In this document: positions 35,338-43,720 of the stretch, one piece after another | Layout: each line of letters opens with the position of its first letter | Position numbering within the stretch: position 1 is the first letter of the stretch | Source: Moraxella ovis | Lineage (GTDB): Bacteria; Pseudomonadota; Gammaproteobacteria; Pseudomonadales; Moraxellaceae | DNA: 64,000 bases | Direction: 5' to 3' | Assembly (NCBI RefSeq): GCF_900453105.1 | Contig: NZ_UGPW01000001.1 | Span: 124,001-188,000, forward strand | Made by a program: the position numbers and the translations under genes | Notes under the pieces: model-generated | Seen by the model: only the letters and a program-made list of their open reading frames with translations | Database searches by the model: none | Told to the model about the DNA's origin: nothing

Positions 35338-35370
35338 TAATACAGGCCTAATTTAGGTCTGTATTTTTAT
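35338..35370 (+). terminator. Terminator-like hairpin between typA and mscL
   Basis: ATACAGGCCT / AGGTCTGTAT (one G-T pair, 5-base loop) followed by TTTTTAT. It lies about 95 bases after the typA stop and downstream of a TATAAT at 35306-35311, so it could end typA or attenuate an mscL transcript. Confidence 0.65.
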
Positions 35371-35396
35371 GGTTTATTTAAAATAGAGATCCTCTC

Positions 35397-35830
35397 GTGG
35401 GTATGATTCAAGAATTTAAAGAATTTGCCCTAAAAGGCAACGTGATGGACCTAGCAGTAGGTGTGATCATTGGTGCTGCTTTTGGTAAAATCACCACTTT
35501 ATTGGTTGAAGATATCATCATGCCAATCGTTGCATTCATCGTTGTTGATGACATTGATTTCAAAAACATGTTCGTTCTATTGGGCGATGCACCAGCAGGC
35601 GCACCGATGACTTATGATGCGCTTAAAGAGGCGGGCGCGCCAATGCTTGCTTACGGTGGCTTCTTAACAGTGGTTATTAACTCACCATCCTAGTATTCAT
35701 CATCTTTATGATGGTTAAAGGCATGAATAAGATGCGCCGTAACTCAGAAAAAGAGGCAGCACCTGAAGAACCATCAGAAGAAGTGGTATTACTTCGTGAA
35801 ATCAGCGCAAAGTTGGGCGAACGTAAGTAG
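35397..35830 (+). pseudogene. mscL: Large-conductance mechanosensitive channel MscL, frameshifted
   Basis: The start (GTG 35397, [31 protein letters not shown]) matches MscL and covers the pore helix TM1. After [12 protein letters not shown] the frame breaks near 35685. One missing T (AACTCACC instead of AACTTCACC) gives an early TAG at 35691-35693. Restoring it yields [42 protein letters not shown] and a normal end at 35830, about 144 residues in all. MscL opens under membrane tension to release solutes during osmotic downshock. The truncated 98-residue product lacks TM2 and the cytoplasmic helix. Confidence 0.9.
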
Positions 35831-35842
35831 TATCATCTACAA

Positions 35843-35875
35843 TAAAAAACACCTTTCTAAAAGGTGTTTTTTATT
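35843..35875 (+). terminator. Terminator of mscL
   Basis: AAAAAACACCTT / AAGGTGTTTTTT form a 12-bp stem with a 4-5-base loop. Confidence 0.9.
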
Positions 35876-35959
35876 ACCTAAAGCTTGCCTTTTGGTAAAA
35901 ATATTATATAATAGCAAATGTTATTAAATTTTATAACATTCTATCCATAGAGAGTAATC

Positions 35960-36247
35960 ATGAAGAAACTAGTATTCTTAGGTGTATTTGCCGCATTAAG
36001 CACAGGTTGCGCTACTCAAACATACCTACTATCCAATCAATCCCAGGCTACACCAAGTGTTGACAAGGCTCAGACTTTCTTTGTTAGCGGGTTGGCTCAG
36101 CAGCAAGAAATTAACGCAGCTGAAGTTTGTAATGGCGCGAACAATGTTGCTAAGGTGGAAACTCAGCACAGTTTCCTAAATGGTGTTCTAGGCACGATTA
36201 GCTCGGGCATCTATACTCCGCGCCAAGTACGCGTTTATTGCAAATAA
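35960..36247 (+). CDS. Bor-family lipoprotein, copy 1
   Basis: The 95-residue product has a signal peptide with lipobox STGC (MKKLVFLGVFAALSTGCATQ). Its family pattern is that of phage lambda Bor: AQTFFVSGLAQQQEINAAEVCNGANNVAKVET, then SSGIYTPRQVRVYC with a final Cys. Bor-type lipoproteins sit in the outer membrane; lambda Bor (Iss in E. coli) raises serum resistance. The role in this organism is not known. A paralogue follows 20 bases downstream, probably in the same transcript. The start follows GAGAGTAATC; AT-rich promoter-like sequence precedes it. Confidence 0.88.
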   Translation: MKKLVFLGVFAALSTGCATQTYLLSNQSQATPSVDKAQTFFVSGLAQQQEINAAEVCNGANNVAKVETQHSFLNGVLGTISSGIYTPRQVRVYCK

Positions 36248-36267
36248 ACAATCATTAAGGAATATCA

Positions 36268-36552
36268 ATGAAACACATTATCGCTTGCCTTGGCTTGGTT
36301 GCTCTAACTGGCTGTGCTACCCAAACTGCATTTATCCAAAGTGGCGCAAAAGTAGAACCTACTTTCAGTAAGTCACAAAGTTTCTATATCTCAGGCATTG
36401 GTCAAGAAAAGACCGTTAATGCTGCAGAGGTTTGTGGTGGCGCCGATAAGGTTGCTAAAGTTCAAAGCTTACAAAAGCCAAAAGACATTGGTTTAACAGT
36501 GCTAACTTTGGGTATCTACACGCCGCACACTGCTGAAGTTTTCTGCAAATAA
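36268..36552 (+). CDS. Bor-family lipoprotein, copy 2
   Basis: The 94-residue paralogue of the preceding gene has lipobox LTGC (MKHIIACLGLVALTGCATQ), then SQSFYISGIGQEKTVNAAEVCGGADKVAKVQS and LTLGIYTPHTAEVFCK. The FYISGIGQ...AAEVCGGA pattern is closer to lambda Bor than copy 1. Internal Cys residues are conserved between copies and could pair after export. The two diverge over much of their length, so the duplication is not recent. The gene starts after AAGGAATATC and ends at a strong terminator. Confidence 0.9.
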   Translation: MKHIIACLGLVALTGCATQTAFIQSGAKVEPTFSKSQSFYISGIGQEKTVNAAEVCGGADKVAKVQSLQKPKDIGLTVLTLGIYTPHTAEVFCK

Positions 36553-36565
36553 AGCGTGAACAAAA

Positions 36566-36600
36566 TAAAAAAACACCTTTTTAAGGTGTTTTTTATTTTT
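36566..36600. terminator. Bidirectional terminator between the Bor pair and mutM
   Basis: AAAAAACACCTT / AAGGTGTTTTTT form a near-perfect stem with a minimal loop, flanked by A and T tracts on both sides. Confidence 0.9.
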
Positions 36601-36615
36601 TATGTGAAATTTAAA

Positions 36616-37491
36616 TTAAATGGGCTGGCAATTGGGGCAGTAGACGCTGGCCCGTCCGCCGATTTTTTGATTTTCAAGAATGGTGCCGCATACAATGCAA
36701 GGCTTACCATGATTGCCATACGCCAGCAGAGTCTGCTGAAAATAGCCTGTTTTACCATTGCCCACTGTGAAGTCGCGTAAGGTTGAACCGCCTTTTTCGA
36801 TGGCTTTGGCTAGGATGTTTTTGATGTGATTTACAAGCTGTTCGATTTGGATTTCGTCCAGTTGATTGGCAGGTTTTGCTGGGTGAATGCCTGATAAAAA
36901 TAAGCTCTCGGCAGCATAGATATTGCCCACGCCAACGACCACCGTCTGATCCATGATGAGGGTCTTGATGGGCTTGGTGATGGGTTTGGACTTCTTGCCA
37001 AAGCGTTGAATGTGCCCATACAAATAGGTAGCATTAAAAGCCTCGTCAAGCGGTTCAACGCCCAAATGATTCAAAAATCGATCGCGCGCATTGTCTTTAT
37101 CATCGATATGATCGTCATTATCTGCCCACAGAATGATGCCAAAGCGTCTGGGGTCGTGATAGTGTAGCGCAATATCACCAAAGCATATGATGAGATGGTC
37201 GTGCTTTCTAGGCTCAAGCTCATCATTGATAGGATGCTGCTGGAGGCTGCCCGACATGCCAAGATGTACCATGAGCACCTTTCGGCTGTTGTCTGTTTTG
37301 TGATAAAAATGCAACAGCAGATATTTGGCGCGGCGTTCTAATTTCTCTAAGCAAAATCCCACCAAGCTATCCAAGTCATTCGGCATCATGTAGCGGAGTT
37401 TTGGCTGATAGACGTGAACATTAGTCACGGCATGATCCAGTAGGGGTTCTAGGCTTTTTTTGGTAGTTTCAACTTCGGGTAATTCAGGCAT
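36616..37491 (-). CDS. mutM: Formamidopyrimidine-DNA glycosylase
   Basis: MutM (Fpg) removes oxidised purines such as 8-oxoguanine and nicks the resulting site. The 291-residue protein starts MPELPEVETTKK, with the catalytic Pro2 and Glu3. HLGMSGSL and DPRRFG lie in the N-terminal half, VVGVGNIYAAESLF forms the helix-two-turn-helix, and the C-terminal zinc finger has CIVC and CPNC (GGRASVYCPNC). It lies 8 bases downstream of relA on the same strand and may be cotranscribed with it. Confidence 0.97.
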   Translation of the reverse strand: MPELPEVETTKKSLEPLLDHAVTNVHVYQPKLRYMMPNDLDSLVGFCLEKLERRAKYLLLHFYHKTDNSRKVLMVHLGMSGSLQQHPINDELEPRKHDHLIICFGDIALHYHDPRRFGIILWADNDDHIDDKDNARDRFLNHLGVEPLDEAFNATYLYGHIQRFGKKSKPITKPIKTLIMDQTVVVGVGNIYAAESLFLSGIHPAKPANQLDEIQIEQLVNHIKNILAKAIEKGGSTLRDFTVGNGKTGYFQQTLLAYGNHGKPCIVCGTILENQKIGGRASVYCPNCQPI

Positions 37492-37499
37492 AAACTATC

Positions 37500-39872
37500 T
37501 TAGTTGGTGCTGCGTCTGGCGTGTAGAACGTCTGGCTGCTGTTCGATTTTGGCAAGGAGGCGTGATAAGTGAGCCAGTCCCGCCACCTCAACATAAAACT
37601 TCATGTGACTGACTGATTCGTCAGTGCTGACGGTCTCGGCGCGATGGATGTTCACTTTTTCCTTGTCGATGATATTGACGAGATCTCTTAGAAGACCGCG
37701 GCGGTTATTGGCCTCGACATGAATTGTGACAGGTTGATAACGACCAAAACTTTCCTGCCAGTCAGCACTCACGTGACGCTTGGGCTCGCGCTCGATCAGT
37801 CGCAGATATTCGGGGCATTTGGCGTTATGAATGCTAACGCCATGCGATAGCGTGACGAAGCCAGCAATTGGCTCACCATGCACAGGCGTACAGCAGCCCG
37901 CCAGATGGATCTCGACATTATCAAAACCATCCAGATCAATTTGATATTTATTAGGGCGAGAAGGTGTCTTAATCTCGATGCTGTCTTCATCAACCGGCGG
38001 CGTACCTAGGTTTAGCTTATTGCTGATTTTGCCGACCAGTTGCAGCACGCCGACATCACCCATGACCAAAGACAAAAATAGTTCATCTTCGTTCTTGGTG
38101 TTAAACTCTTCTAGATGGTCATTGAGATTGACTTGGTTTGGGCTGATGGAGAGTCTGTCCAGCTCGCGCAAGAACATGCCTCGACCCATCTCGATGTTTT
38201 TGTCACGGTCTTGTTTGTTAAACCATTGGCGTAATTTTGATTTGGCACGGTTAGTGTGAATATAGCCCAGCGATGACACGAGCCAATCGCGATTAGGTTC
38301 GCGATTCGACTTAGTGATGATTTCAACTTGATCGCCTGTCTTGGGTTGGTAAGTAAGCGGCACATAGCGACCATTGACGCGCGCGCCTTGAGCTTGGTTG
38401 CCGACTTCGGTGTGCACATAATAAGCAAAGTCCAGCACCGTTGCGCCCTTTGGTAGCTCAGTAATATCGCCATCACGGCTGAACACATAAATGCGTTCTG
38501 CATTGTCTAGATCAAGATCGTCTTCGGCTTCTGCGCCATTCTCGGGCTTATCATTGGCGAGCAATTGACGTAGTGAACTGATTTTTTGGGTAAGGTAGTC
38601 GTCTTTTTTGGCTTTTAGACCTTCTTTGTAATTGACGTGCGCTGCCTTGCCAAGCTCGGCCTCAAAGTGCATGTCAAAGGTGCGAATCTGCACTTCTAGC
38701 GTGCGATGATTGGCGATGACGGCGGTGTGCAGTGATTTATAGCCATTGGGCTTAGGGTTGGTGATGTAATCATCGAACTGCTCTGGGATGTGCCGCCAAA
38801 GTCCATGCACGATGCCAAGCGTGTAGTAACATTCCGCATTGCTGTTCACTAGAACGCGCAGCGCACGGATGTCATACAACTGATCAAAAGACAGATTTTT
38901 CTTTTTCATCTTACGCCAGATGGAGTAGATGTGCTTTACGCGGCCAGATACTTCTGCGTCGATGCCTGCTTTTGCCAGTGCTTGGCTTAGGTCTTCTTTG
39001 ACGATGTCAATATAGGCTTCACGTTCGCTGCGCTTCTCTGAGAGCAGACTTGCGATTTTTTTGTATTCATCGGGGGCAAGGTAGCGAAACGCAAGGTCTT
39101 CTAATTCCCATTTTAATTGGGCGATAGACAGGCGGTGCGCCAGCGGTGCGTAGATGGTCATTACTTCGCGAGCGACGCGTTTTTGGCGGTCGGGCGGGGC
39201 GAATGACAGCTCGCGCATGGCAAAGGTGCGCTCGGCAAGCTTGATAAGTACCGCTCGCACATCGTTGGTCGTGCTGATGAGCATGCTGTAAATGGTGGAG
39301 AGCTGATCGCGTTGTTCGCTTTCAAAGTAGTCTTCTAGGCGCTTATTCTCTTCGATGCTCTCTGAGAGTCGCCCCATGGCAAGCGTATCTTCAACCAGAT
39401 GTGCGATGTCTTCACCAAAATTATTCTTGATGGTATCAAGGCTAACCACTTCGCGGCGCGCCGTACGATACAGCATGGCGGCGACCAAGGCATTCTCATC
39501 CTGGAATAAATAAGCCAAAATATCCGCCATGCCAATCCCTGTGGCATAAGCACCTGAGCGGCTGACGTGGGGTTTGTTGGAATGGACTTTGACGAATTCA
39601 CACGCGCGGCGCAGTAGGGGTAGATCATCCTTGCCAATGCGAGCCGCAACACTCTCAAGCCATGTCTCGACATCGATGTCTGACTCGCTGATGCTGGCAG
39701 GGGATTGGCTTTGATTGGAATAATCAAGCGTGGTGGTAAGCTTGGGGTTATTAAGCTGAGCCTTAAAATCGGGGTGAAGCTCCTTGGCGACCATGCTGGC
39801 TGCCAAAGTTGCGCTGTCGGTGTCGCTGTTCGCCCCGCCCAAAAGCGGCAAGCCTTCACGAATTTGTACCAC
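37500..39872 (-). CDS. relA: (p)ppGpp synthetase RelA
   Basis: The 790-residue protein has the full long Rel layout. The N-terminal hydrolase-like region (about 60-215) has lost the HD metal-binding residues (LYRTARREV in place of HDxxED). The synthetase domain (about 255-420) contains HIYSIWRKMKKKNLSFDQLYDIRALRV and FDDYITNPKPNGYKSLHT. A TGS domain (about 460-520, RIYVFSRDGDITELPKGATVLDFAY), a conserved-cysteine region (AGCCTPVHGE) and a C-terminal ACT domain follow. The acidic FDDY motif and dead HD site mark RelA rather than SpoT. It makes the alarmone (p)ppGpp when uncharged tRNA enters the ribosome. The start MVQIREGLPLL is family-like. Confidence 0.95.
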   Translation of the reverse strand: MVQIREGLPLLGGANSDTDSATLAASMVAKELHPDFKAQLNNPKLTTTLDYSNQSQSPASISESDIDVETWLESVAARIGKDDLPLLRRACEFVKVHSNKPHVSRSGAYATGIGMADILAYLFQDENALVAAMLYRTARREVVSLDTIKNNFGEDIAHLVEDTLAMGRLSESIEENKRLEDYFESEQRDQLSTIYSMLISTTNDVRAVLIKLAERTFAMRELSFAPPDRQKRVAREVMTIYAPLAHRLSIAQLKWELEDLAFRYLAPDEYKKIASLLSEKRSEREAYIDIVKEDLSQALAKAGIDAEVSGRVKHIYSIWRKMKKKNLSFDQLYDIRALRVLVNSNAECYYTLGIVHGLWRHIPEQFDDYITNPKPNGYKSLHTAVIANHRTLEVQIRTFDMHFEAELGKAAHVNYKEGLKAKKDDYLTQKISSLRQLLANDKPENGAEAEDDLDLDNAERIYVFSRDGDITELPKGATVLDFAYYVHTEVGNQAQGARVNGRYVPLTYQPKTGDQVEIITKSNREPNRDWLVSSLGYIHTNRAKSKLRQWFNKQDRDKNIEMGRGMFLRELDRLSISPNQVNLNDHLEEFNTKNEDELFLSLVMGDVGVLQLVGKISNKLNLGTPPVDEDSIEIKTPSRPNKYQIDLDGFDNVEIHLAGCCTPVHGEPIAGFVTLSHGVSIHNAKCPEYLRLIEREPKRHVSADWQESFGRYQPVTIHVEANNRRGLLRDLVNIIDKEKVNIHRAETVSTDESVSHMKFYVEVAGLAHLSRLLAKIEQQPDVLHARRSTN

Positions 39873-40006
39873 GAGATTTCCTTTTGCCCTAGGTTATTAT
39901 CATCTGCTGAAAGTATCGGATATTATGGCATTTTCTGCGTGTTTTTTAAAGCAAAATCACCAAAATCCTTGTGCCTTGATGGTAAAAATATTTTAAAAAA
40001 TTTACC

Positions 40007-40324
40007 TTGGTGATTGCTAGTTATTGTGTTATAATCGTCAGCTTGCTATCTTGTAGGCTAATCTTGCCAAAAAGATACTTTCTAAGATGACATCGCATTT
40101 TTGATTTGAGTTGTATATGCGTGTTTGGACAATTAATTGTCAGAAAAACACACTTTATCTGTGCCGTGTGGCAGACTTCCTTTCCTAAGCCGCGATGATT
40201 TTGAGGGCGACTTGCCCATTTTTTACCCCGACAAAATGCCAAAACGTTCAGCCTTAAACTCGCCAGTTATTTGGCGGCTTGTGTTTTTTCTCATCTCGTG
40301 GTCTTAATGATAAAAAGGTAAATT
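40007..40324 (+). promoter_or_regulatory. Promoter and long leader of the DEAD-box helicase gene
   Basis: TTGGTG (40007-40012), 17 bases, and TATAAT (40030-40035) make a likely promoter, giving a leader of about 280 bases without a credible gene. Near the end, CGCCA (40261-40265) and TGGCG (40272-40276) form a short hairpin followed by CTTGTGTTTTTTC, which resembles a weak terminator or attenuator. AAAAAGGTAAATT before the ATG is the ribosome-binding site. The relA promoter must lie in the divergent part (39873-40006), but no clear boxes were seen there. Confidence 0.5.
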
Positions 40325-42265
40325 ATGACTCATCATATCGATGCCGCCATCCAAGGCGATGCGCAGCCAAGTCACTGCGCTGCCACAGAAAATGACACCG
40401 CCAATAGCGATGCCATCACTTTTGAAGATTTAAAGCTAAACAAACCCATCCTAAAATCCCTAACCAAAAGCGGCTATGCCAATCCAACGCCCATCCAAGC
40501 AGGCGCAATTCCGCATGCGTTAGACGGTCGCGATCTATTGTTATCCGCTCAAACAGGTTCGGGTAAGACAGCAGCGTTCGTGTTGCCGATCTTGGACAAA
40601 TTAAGCCGTGAAGAACGCTTAGATAAGCGCATTTATGCGCTTATCCTAACACCAACGCGCGAACTTGCTCAGCAGGTGCATGACAGCGTGCGCGGCTATG
40701 GTGCGAATGTGCGTGGTCTTTATAGCATTCCTCTGGTGGGTGGCGCGCCTTATAGTGGGCAGATTCGCGCACTAAGAAAGGGCGTGCAGATCGTCATCGC
40801 AACCCCTGGCCGTCTGATCGACCACATGAATGAAGGTCGTGTCGATCTATCGAAACTGGACGTATTGGTTCTAGATGAAGCGGATCGCATGCTTGACATG
40901 GGTTTTGCTGATGACATCAAAAACATCCTAGAAAATGCACCACAAACTCGTCAGACGGTCATGTCTTCTGCGACGTGGGACGGTGCGGTCGGTAAAATCG
41001 CTGAGAGCTTTACCGTTAATCCTGAGCGTGTGTCTATCAAGGTTGAAAGTGCACACATCGAAGAATCTGTGTATTTTTGTGATGATTTCCACCACAAAAA
41101 CAAAATCCTACTTGAACTACTTAACGACCAAGATATCAATCAAGCAGTGATCTTTACCGCCACCAAGCGCAGCACCGAGCAGCTGACCGAGACGCTGACC
41201 GATGCAGGTCTAAAGGCGCGTTATCTGCATGGCGATCTGCCACAAGGTAAGCGCAATCGCATCATCAGTGATGTCAAAAGCGGTAAATGCGACTTTTTGA
41301 TCGCAACTGACGTAGCAGCGCGTGGTATTGATATTTCTGCGATTAGCCATGTTGTAAACTACGACTTACCGCGCCAAGTTGAAGATTATGTGCATCGCAT
41401 CGGACGCTGTGGTCGCGCTGGCCGTACGGGTGTGGCGATGAATCTGTGTAGCTTTGATGATCGTGGGCAGCTACGTAACATCAACCGCTACCTAAAGCGC
41501 AACATGAGCGAGGCGGTGGTCGAAGGTCTAGAGCCAAAACGCGCGCCATTCGAGCAAGAAGAACGCCGCAAAAAAGGCGGTAGAGACGGTCGCGGTCGTC
41601 AAGATCGCCGCGAAGGGCGTAGCCGCTTTGAGCGTCGTGATGACCGTGGATTTGGCGCTCGTGCTGAGCGCTCAGAGCGTCGTTTCGACGATAAGCCGCG
41701 CTATAATGAACGTCGTGATGATCGCTTTGATCGTCGTGATCGTCGTGCTGATGCTGGTTTTGAGCGTCGTGGCGAGCGCAATTATAATGATCATCGTGAG
41801 CGCCGCTTTGATGATAAACTGCGTTTTGAGCGTGAACCTTATCGCGCTGAACGCCGCTTCGATGAAGAGCGTGGTTACTATCGTAATGACCGCCCAGAGC
41901 GCCAAAGTGGCGAACGTCGTTATGGCGATCGCCAAGATCGTGGCTATGGCAAATATCGTCCGCGTGAGCAGCGCAGCTTCGATCGTCGCGATGACCGCCG
42001 TGATGATAGAGCTGACAGACCGCGCTTCGACCGTGAATCACGTGGCGGCTATGGTGCACCGCGTCACGATCGCCGTGATGATCGTCAAGGTGATCGCAGT
42101 CGCCGTGAATTTGGTGGTGGCCGTAGCGAGCGCCAGTTCGATAAGCCAAAATTCGACAGAACTGACAAGTCACGCGGCTACAAGAAACCTAAGCCAGTTG
42201 AAGAAGTATTCTTCGCCAAGCGTCAAGCCAAAAAAGAAAAACGTCGTTTTGGTGAGATTGACTGA
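40325..42265 (+). CDS. DEAD-box RNA helicase with Arg/Asp-rich tail
   Basis: The core (about residues 31-395) has all usual motifs: Q motif PTPIQ, motif I AQTGSGKT (75-82), PTRELAQQ, VLDEADRMLDMGF, SAT, and in the second lobe TDVAARGIDI and HRIGRCGRAGRTG. It is closest to the RhlE/DeaD group; I cannot choose between them. From about residue 400 to 646 the tail is extremely rich in Arg, Asp and Gly, with imperfect ERRFDD / RRDDR / FDRRD repeats, and ends in KKPKPVEEVFFAKRQAKKEKRRFGEID. Such helicases unwind RNA in ribosome assembly and mRNA decay, often in the cold. It is a single gene with a long leader and a strong terminator. Confidence 0.92.
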   Translation: MTHHIDAAIQGDAQPSHCAATENDTANSDAITFEDLKLNKPILKSLTKSGYANPTPIQAGAIPHALDGRDLLLSAQTGSGKTAAFVLPILDKLSREERLDKRIYALILTPTRELAQQVHDSVRGYGANVRGLYSIPLVGGAPYSGQIRALRKGVQIVIATPGRLIDHMNEGRVDLSKLDVLVLDEADRMLDMGFADDIKNILENAPQTRQTVMSSATWDGAVGKIAESFTVNPERVSIKVESAHIEESVYFCDDFHHKNKILLELLNDQDINQAVIFTATKRSTEQLTETLTDAGLKARYLHGDLPQGKRNRIISDVKSGKCDFLIATDVAARGIDISAISHVVNYDLPRQVEDYVHRIGRCGRAGRTGVAMNLCSFDDRGQLRNINRYLKRNMSEAVVEGLEPKRAPFEQEERRKKGGRDGRGRQDRREGRSRFERRDDRGFGARAERSERRFDDKPRYNERRDDRFDRRDRRADAGFERRGERNYNDHRERRFDDKLRFEREPYRAERRFDEERGYYRNDRPERQSGERRYGDRQDRGYGKYRPREQRSFDRRDDRRDDRADRPRFDRESRGGYGAPRHDRRDDRQGDRSRREFGGGRSERQFDKPKFDRTDKSRGYKKPKPVEEVFFAKRQAKKEKRRFGEID

Positions 42266-42270
42266 TTCAT

Positions 42271-42299
42271 TTAAAAACACGCCTTTGGGCGTGTTTTTG
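42271..42299 (+). terminator. Terminator of the helicase gene
   Basis: AAAAACACGCC / GGCGTGTTTTT form an 11-bp perfect stem with a 4-base loop. Confidence 0.92.
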
Positions 42300-42355
42300 T
42301 GATGATAAAAAAGACCGCCCAGCTTGGCGGTCTAATTAACGCTGTAAATAAAGGA

Positions 42356-42930
42356 TTATTCTGTCACGTTGTAGATCTTGCGGATAACACGCTTAAAGTA
42401 AGCCAAGGCATTATCAGCACCTTTCATTGCGGCTGCACGATCTTCATCTGTGAGTGGCAGCTCATCGATCTTGGCTTTGGTGTCGCGCCAGTGCGGCATA
42501 CGACCATCGGCGTGTGCCGCCAGATGAGATGCACCAAAGTCGTCTTTTAGATCAATTTTACCTGCTTCTTTATACAAAATTGCAGCGCCGACATTAGAGC
42601 CTTCGACGCAATATAGCCATCCGATGGCTTCGCTGCCTGTGATGACAGGGGTTTCTACATCCTTGCCATAGGGTTCAACTTCCAAGTCTTTCATGTCGGA
42701 TTTTATGCGATCAAGGCGAGCAAGATCTGCCAGATCATCAAACTGACCTGCCGATTGAGCGTCTTGATAGATGGGGTTCACGGTGCTATGAAATTCGTAT
42801 TGTGCCTGTAGGAACTTGCGTAGTTGTCATGGCTAGCGAATGGATTCATGCTCATGACCAGATGATCCACCGCATCATGCGTGGTGCGGGAGTGTTCTTT
42901 TAGGGCTTCGGTTAGGGTAAGTTGGCTCAT
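42356..42930 (-). pseudogene. hemO: Heme oxygenase (HemO-like), frameshifted
   Basis: From ATG 42930 the minus-strand frame reads MSQLTLTEALKEHSRTTHDAVDHLVMSMNPFASHDNYA. This is a HemO/PigA-type start with the proximal His in RTTHDAVD. One base is missing near 42812-42818; the other frame continues FLQAQYEFHSTVNPIYQDAQ and then runs intact for 141 codons (SEAIGWLYCVEGSNVGAAILYKEA, FGASHLAAHADGR) to the stop at 42356. The whole protein would be about 190 residues. Heme oxygenase opens heme to release iron and biliverdin. A Fur-like site lies upstream. The lesion is a single indel, so inactivation looks recent. Confidence 0.88.
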
Positions 42931-43005
42931 ATTTCACCTGTTTTTATGATAAAAGCGGTCAAACCGCAGAAAACTGTCCAAAAATCGCAAAATTGACTTA
43001 TTATT

Positions 43006-43028
43006 TAAAAATAACGATAATCGTTTCT
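43006..43028. promoter_or_regulatory. Possible Fur box upstream of hemO
   Basis: The sequence AAATAACGATAATCGTTTCT contains GATAAT plus flanking partial repeats like the Fur consensus, about 80 bases upstream of the hemO start codon and 190 bases before the divergent YbaN-like gene. No binding data are available. Confidence 0.4.
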
Positions 43029-43214
43029 ATTAACTGCGATACTTTGTGCTATCATGGGCGGTATTGATTTGATTGATGACAATCATTAATGAAATCAGTA
43101 CTCATGATACAACGATCTGGGATCTAATAGTGTTACAATATCCCCATAATTACAGGCTATTACTGATAATTTTCAAGTAAAATTGGTACTTATTTTCATT
43201 TAGATGATTAATAC

Positions 43215-43640
43215 ATGCAAGATTCGTTCGATAACCCGCCATCTGACACCAAAAAACACACTGTACACGCCAATAGGCTGGTTCGTTGGGTGTTCTTTTT
43301 GCTTGGATTTGCTTTTGTGGGATTGGCGATTTTGGGCGCGATGTTGCCTGGCATGCCAACGACAGTATTTATCTTGCTCGCGGGGTATTGCTGGGCGAAG
43401 AGTTCGGAGAGGTTCTACGGCTGGCTCATACACCATAAGATCTTCGGGAAGATGCTAAGAGACTGGGAAGAGCGTCGTGCGATGCCACGCTTTGCCAAGT
43501 ATCTGGCATGGAGCATGATGACGGCGTCATGTGTGTTTATGTATTTTAAATTGCCACCTGATAAGATGTGGGTCACTATCCTAACAGCGGCAATCTGCGC
43601 CGTAACGGTGATATGGATGGCAAGATTGCCCGATGCATGA
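43215..43640 (+). CDS. YbaN-like (DUF454) inner membrane protein
   Basis: The 141-residue protein has three to four predicted membrane segments. The DUF454 family motif block is LLGFAFVGLAILGAMLPGMPTTVFILLAGYCWAKSSERFYGWLIHHKIFGKMLRDWEERRAMP. Its function is unknown. It is divergent from the frameshifted heme oxygenase with an AT-rich shared region of about 285 bases. DUF454 genes are found near heme-utilisation genes in some gammaproteobacteria, so a link to heme use is possible but only inferred. ATG 43215 is chosen over the earlier 43204 frame, which is unrelated. Confidence 0.87.
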   Translation: MQDSFDNPPSDTKKHTVHANRLVRWVFFLLGFAFVGLAILGAMLPGMPTTVFILLAGYCWAKSSERFYGWLIHHKIFGKMLRDWEERRAMPRFAKYLAWSMMTASCVFMYFKLPPDKMWVTILTAAICAVTVIWMARLPDA

Positions 43641-43673
43641 TGTTTTGCTAATTTGGCTAGAATGAATAATAAA

Positions 43674-43706
43674 TAAAAATATCCGCGACATGGCAGATAT
43701 TTTTTA
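43674..43706. terminator. Bidirectional terminator before upp
   Basis: AAAAATATC / GATATTTTT inverted repeat with a 12-base loop between the convergent YbaN-like gene and upp. Confidence 0.75.
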
Positions 43707-43720
43707 TGTGTGGATACAGA

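Noticed and set aside
40021..40242. 73-codon minus-strand ORF between relA and the helicase
   Set aside because: No ribosome-binding site or recognisable domain; the interval is better explained as the helicase promoter and leader.
41481..42302. Long ORFs (over 220 codons) on both strands over the helicase tail
   Set aside because: They are shadows of the repetitive Arg/Asp codons (CGT, GAT) in the tail; their translations are low-complexity (His/Asp or Val/Met repeats) and match no family.
43150..43436. Minus-strand ORFs upstream of and over the YbaN-like gene
   Set aside because: They conflict with the clear DUF454 gene and lack recognisable domains.
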